Of a stretch of 7,164 nucleotides of DNA, positions 5,452 to 7,164 are shown one piece after another. The translations under genes and the position numbers were made by a program. This DNA is from Clostridia bacterium BRH_c25 (GTDB lineage Bacteria; Bacillota_A; Clostridia; Lutisporales; Lutisporaceae), in the NCBI GenBank assembly GCA_001515955.1, contig LOES01000064.1:1-7164 (forward strand), given 5' to 3'. Below the pieces are notes generated by a model, which made no database searches, was not told the origin of the DNA, and saw only the letters and a program-made list of their open reading frames with translations. Each line of letters opens with the position of its first letter. Position 1 is the stretch's first letter.

Positions 5452-6498
5452 GAAAATGTAAAAGTAGCAATTTGGGGATTTGGAGCAATGGGGAGCGGTA
5501 TGGCAAGAATGCTTCTCACAAAGCAGGGAGTCGATATAATAGGTGTATGTGACATGCATCCGGACAGAGCAGGTAAAAGCATTTATGAAGCATTGAATAT
5601 GGCAAGAGAAAACAGACCGGAAGTATTAATAAAACCAAACATTGATGATGTAATATCTGAAGGAAGCTGTGATGTATGTCTGTGTGCGACTGATTCATAC
5701 ACTGAAAGGGCATTCCCGAGGCTGAAGCACGTACTTGAAAAGAAAATCAACGTAATATCAACAGCTGAGGAAATGGCATACCCTCAGGCACAAAACCCTG
5801 TTCTTGCGGCAGAATTGGACAGGATAGCACTTGCAAACGGTGTGACTGTACTTGGTACAGGTATAAATCCCGGACTGATAATGGACTTGCTGGTTATATG
5901 CCTGACAGGCTGCATGACTAATGTAGAGCACATAGAAGCCAAGAGAGTTAACAGCTTGTCACCTTTCGGACCTGCAGTTATGGAAGAACAGGGAGTCGGC
6001 ATAACTGTTTCTGAGTTTGAGGAAGGTGTTAAGAAGGGAACACTGGCCGGCCACGTTGGATTTGCAGAATCCATAAAGATGATAGGTGATGCGATAGGCT
6101 GGGAGGTCGGTAAATTTGAACAGCAGATGAGGCCTATTGTTACTACGGCAGACAGGAAATCCCCCTATGGCTTTGCAGCGGCCGGCAATGTTGCAGGAGT
6201 CAACATGACCGGGCAGGGTTATGTCGGAGAGGAAATAAAGATAGACATGATCCATCCCCAGCAGATTGAACCGGAACTGGAGGGGACAGAGACCGGAGAT
6301 TTTATAACGATAAAGGGCACCCCGGAGGTCAATATGGCAATAAAGCCGGAGGTTCAAGGGGGACTGGGCACAATTGCAATGTGTGTAAATATGATTCCGC
6401 AGGTTATCAATTCCGAACCTGGATTAAAAAGCATGATAGAACTGCCGGTACCAAGGGCAATAATGGGAGATATGAGAAAGCTTATAAAGAGAAAGTAA
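5449..6498 (+). CDS. ord: 2,4-diaminopentanoate dehydrogenase, copy 2
   Basis: With the GTG start this is 349 aa and about 66% identical to the upstream copy by hand alignment (roughly 229 of 346 positions). It keeps the Rossmann motif AIWGFGAMGSG (G10, G12, G15) and all the strongly conserved blocks (STAEEMAYP, LGTGINPGL, VNSLSPFGPAVMEEQG, HPQQIEP). It should catalyse the same oxidative deamination of 2,4-diaminopentanoate. The main difference is after beta strand 2, where it reads VCDMHPDRAGKS with D35 in the place that binds the adenosine ribose hydroxyls, pointing to NAD. The region near residues 35-75 is the most diverged and differs in length by about a residue at two points. ortA follows 19 bp downstream, so this copy is the one directly linked to the thiolase genes. 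Confidence 0.85.
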   Translation: MENVKVAIWGFGAMGSGMARMLLTKQGVDIIGVCDMHPDRAGKSIYEALNMARENRPEVLIKPNIDDVISEGSCDVCLCATDSYTERAFPRLKHVLEKKINVISTAEEMAYPQAQNPVLAAELDRIALANGVTVLGTGINPGLIMDLLVICLTGCMTNVEHIEAKRVNSLSPFGPAVMEEQGVGITVSEFEEGVKKGTLAGHVGFAESIKMIGDAIGWEVGKFEQQMRPIVTTADRKSPYGFAAAGNVAGVNMTGQGYVGEEIKIDMIHPQQIEPELEGTETGDFITIKGTPEVNMAIKPEVQGGLGTIAMCVNMIPQVINSEPGLKSMIELPVPRAIMGDMRKLIKRK

Positions 6499-6517
6499 TA
6501 TAAAGGAGTGTTGCAAA

Positions 6518-6829
6518 ATGAGTGCAGCAAAAAAAGGGGACTGGGTGCAGATACACCAGATCATCCTAAAACCGGAGGAGAGAGCACCGCAGGTTCCTGA
6601 GGATACCAAGAAGGTGCCCCTGGAGCTTTGGGTAAAGGGTATAGCCCTTCATGATGCCAAAATCGGTGCAATTGTTGAAATTGAAACCGCTACAGGGAGA
6701 AAGGTCAGGGGAGAGTTGACAGCAGTAAATCCGAGGTATGAGCATGACTTTGGAGAATTTGTGCCTGAGCTTTTAAAGGTAGATATGCAGCTTAAGGAAA
6801 TCCTCTATGGAGGTGGGTCAAATGAATAA
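6518..6829 (+). CDS. ortA: 2-amino-4-ketopentanoate thiolase, alpha (small) subunit
   Basis: This 103-aa protein matches OrtA in size and sequence character: KKGDWVQIHQIIL at the start, LPxxT-like spacing through VPLELWVKG, then GAIVEIETATGRKVRGEL and NPRYEHDFGEFVPELL. OrtA and OrtB together cleave 2-amino-4-ketopentanoate with CoA to acetyl-CoA and alanine (EC 2.3.1.263). OrtB holds the pyridoxal phosphate; OrtA is the small partner subunit. AAGGAG (6503-6508) lies 9 bases before the ATG. It overlaps ortB by 8 bases, which suggests translational coupling and matched subunit amounts. Confidence 0.9.
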   Translation: MSAAKKGDWVQIHQIILKPEERAPQVPEDTKKVPLELWVKGIALHDAKIGAIVEIETATGRKVRGELTAVNPRYEHDFGEFVPELLKVDMQLKEILYGGGSNE

Positions 6830-7164
6830 AGATATGTCATATGCAGCAGTCATGGGAAGAAAGAATGAAATAATGAAGCAGGCAATAGGTATTGATTATA
6901 GTTTATTCGAATCCGGGGGCATTGCTTTTGATTATGAGAGAATGATGCGGGAAGCCGGGTACACACTGGAGGAAATACAGAAGATACAGTCCGAAACAAG
7001 TGTAGGCAATACTCCGATAATGGAGCTTCGAAACCTGACGGAGCTGGCCAGAAAAATAGCTCCCAAAGGAAAGGGAGCACGGATTTTCATAAAGGATGAA
7101 GCGGCAAATCCATCAGGCAGCTTCAAGGCAAGAAGAGCGGCAACTGCCATATACCATGCGAAAA
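6822..7164 (+). CDS. ortB: 2-amino-4-ketopentanoate thiolase, beta (PLP) subunit, 3' end outside window
   Basis: The first 114 codons are present and the frame is open to the right edge; OrtB is normally about 470 aa. The protein starts MNKDMSYAAVMGRKNEIMK, and around residues 60-104 it shows the fold type II PLP pattern shared with threonine synthase: SVGNTPIMEL, then IFIKDEAANPSGSFKARRA, where K102 is the expected Schiff-base lysine. GGAGGTG (6809-6815) lies 6 bases before the ATG, inside the end of ortA. The start is preferred over the in-frame ATG four codons later because of this spacing. It forms the catalytic half of the OrtAB thiolase. Confidence 0.9.
   Translation, partial: MNKDMSYAAVMGRKNEIMKQAIGIDYSLFESGGIAFDYERMMREAGYTLEEIQKIQSETSVGNTPIMELRNLTELARKIAPKGKGARIFIKDEAANPSGSFKARRAATAIYHAK

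Overview
The window looks like a chromosomal segment of an anaerobic, low-GC Gram-positive bacterium of the clostridial type. The reasons are the AT-rich intergenic DNA, strong GGAGG-type ribosome binding sites before nearly every gene, and a gene set typical of amino-acid-fermenting clostridia (the Ord/OrtAB ornithine pathway). I cannot name the species from the sequence.

Left part (1-2871, + strand): the 3' portion of a large, repeat-rich, probably surface or secreted protein whose start lies upstream of the window. It carries about 20-residue beta-solenoid repeats, a longer duplicated module (247-codon period), one fibronectin type III domain, an Ala/Gly-rich hydrophobic pre-toxin segment, and a C-terminal domain that I read as the bacterial RNase A-like toxin of CdiA-CT/polymorphic toxin systems. 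A 105-aa gene 12 nt downstream has the look of a CdiI-type immunity protein. Together they form a likely toxin-immunity module. It ends at a perfect 23-bp inverted repeat that appears to be a bidirectional terminator shared with the convergent gene on the other side.

Middle (2857-4289): a minus-strand PHP-family phosphatase of the HisJ type with its own good sigma-A-like promoter, then about 635 bp without a gene. This gap holds a striking inverted pair of ACGG arrays (six copies per arm, spaced 9-11 bp). It also holds a regulatory region before the next operon: two identical 14-bp palindromes 20 bp apart, a third related site upstream, two promoter candidates and an AT-rich leader.

Right part (4290-7164, + strand): an operon for the oxidative branch of ornithine fermentation. 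Two tandem paralogues of 2,4-diaminopentanoate dehydrogenase (about 66% identical by hand alignment) are followed by ortA and the first third of ortB, the two subunits of 2-amino-4-ketopentanoate thiolase. Ord oxidatively deaminates 2,4-diaminopentanoate to 2-amino-4-ketopentanoate, and OrtAB cleaves that with CoA to alanine and acetyl-CoA. The aminomutase genes (oraS, oraE) that make the Ord substrate are expected beyond the right edge but are not visible. The two Ord copies differ at the end of the second Rossmann beta strand, which suggests different NAD/NADP preference.
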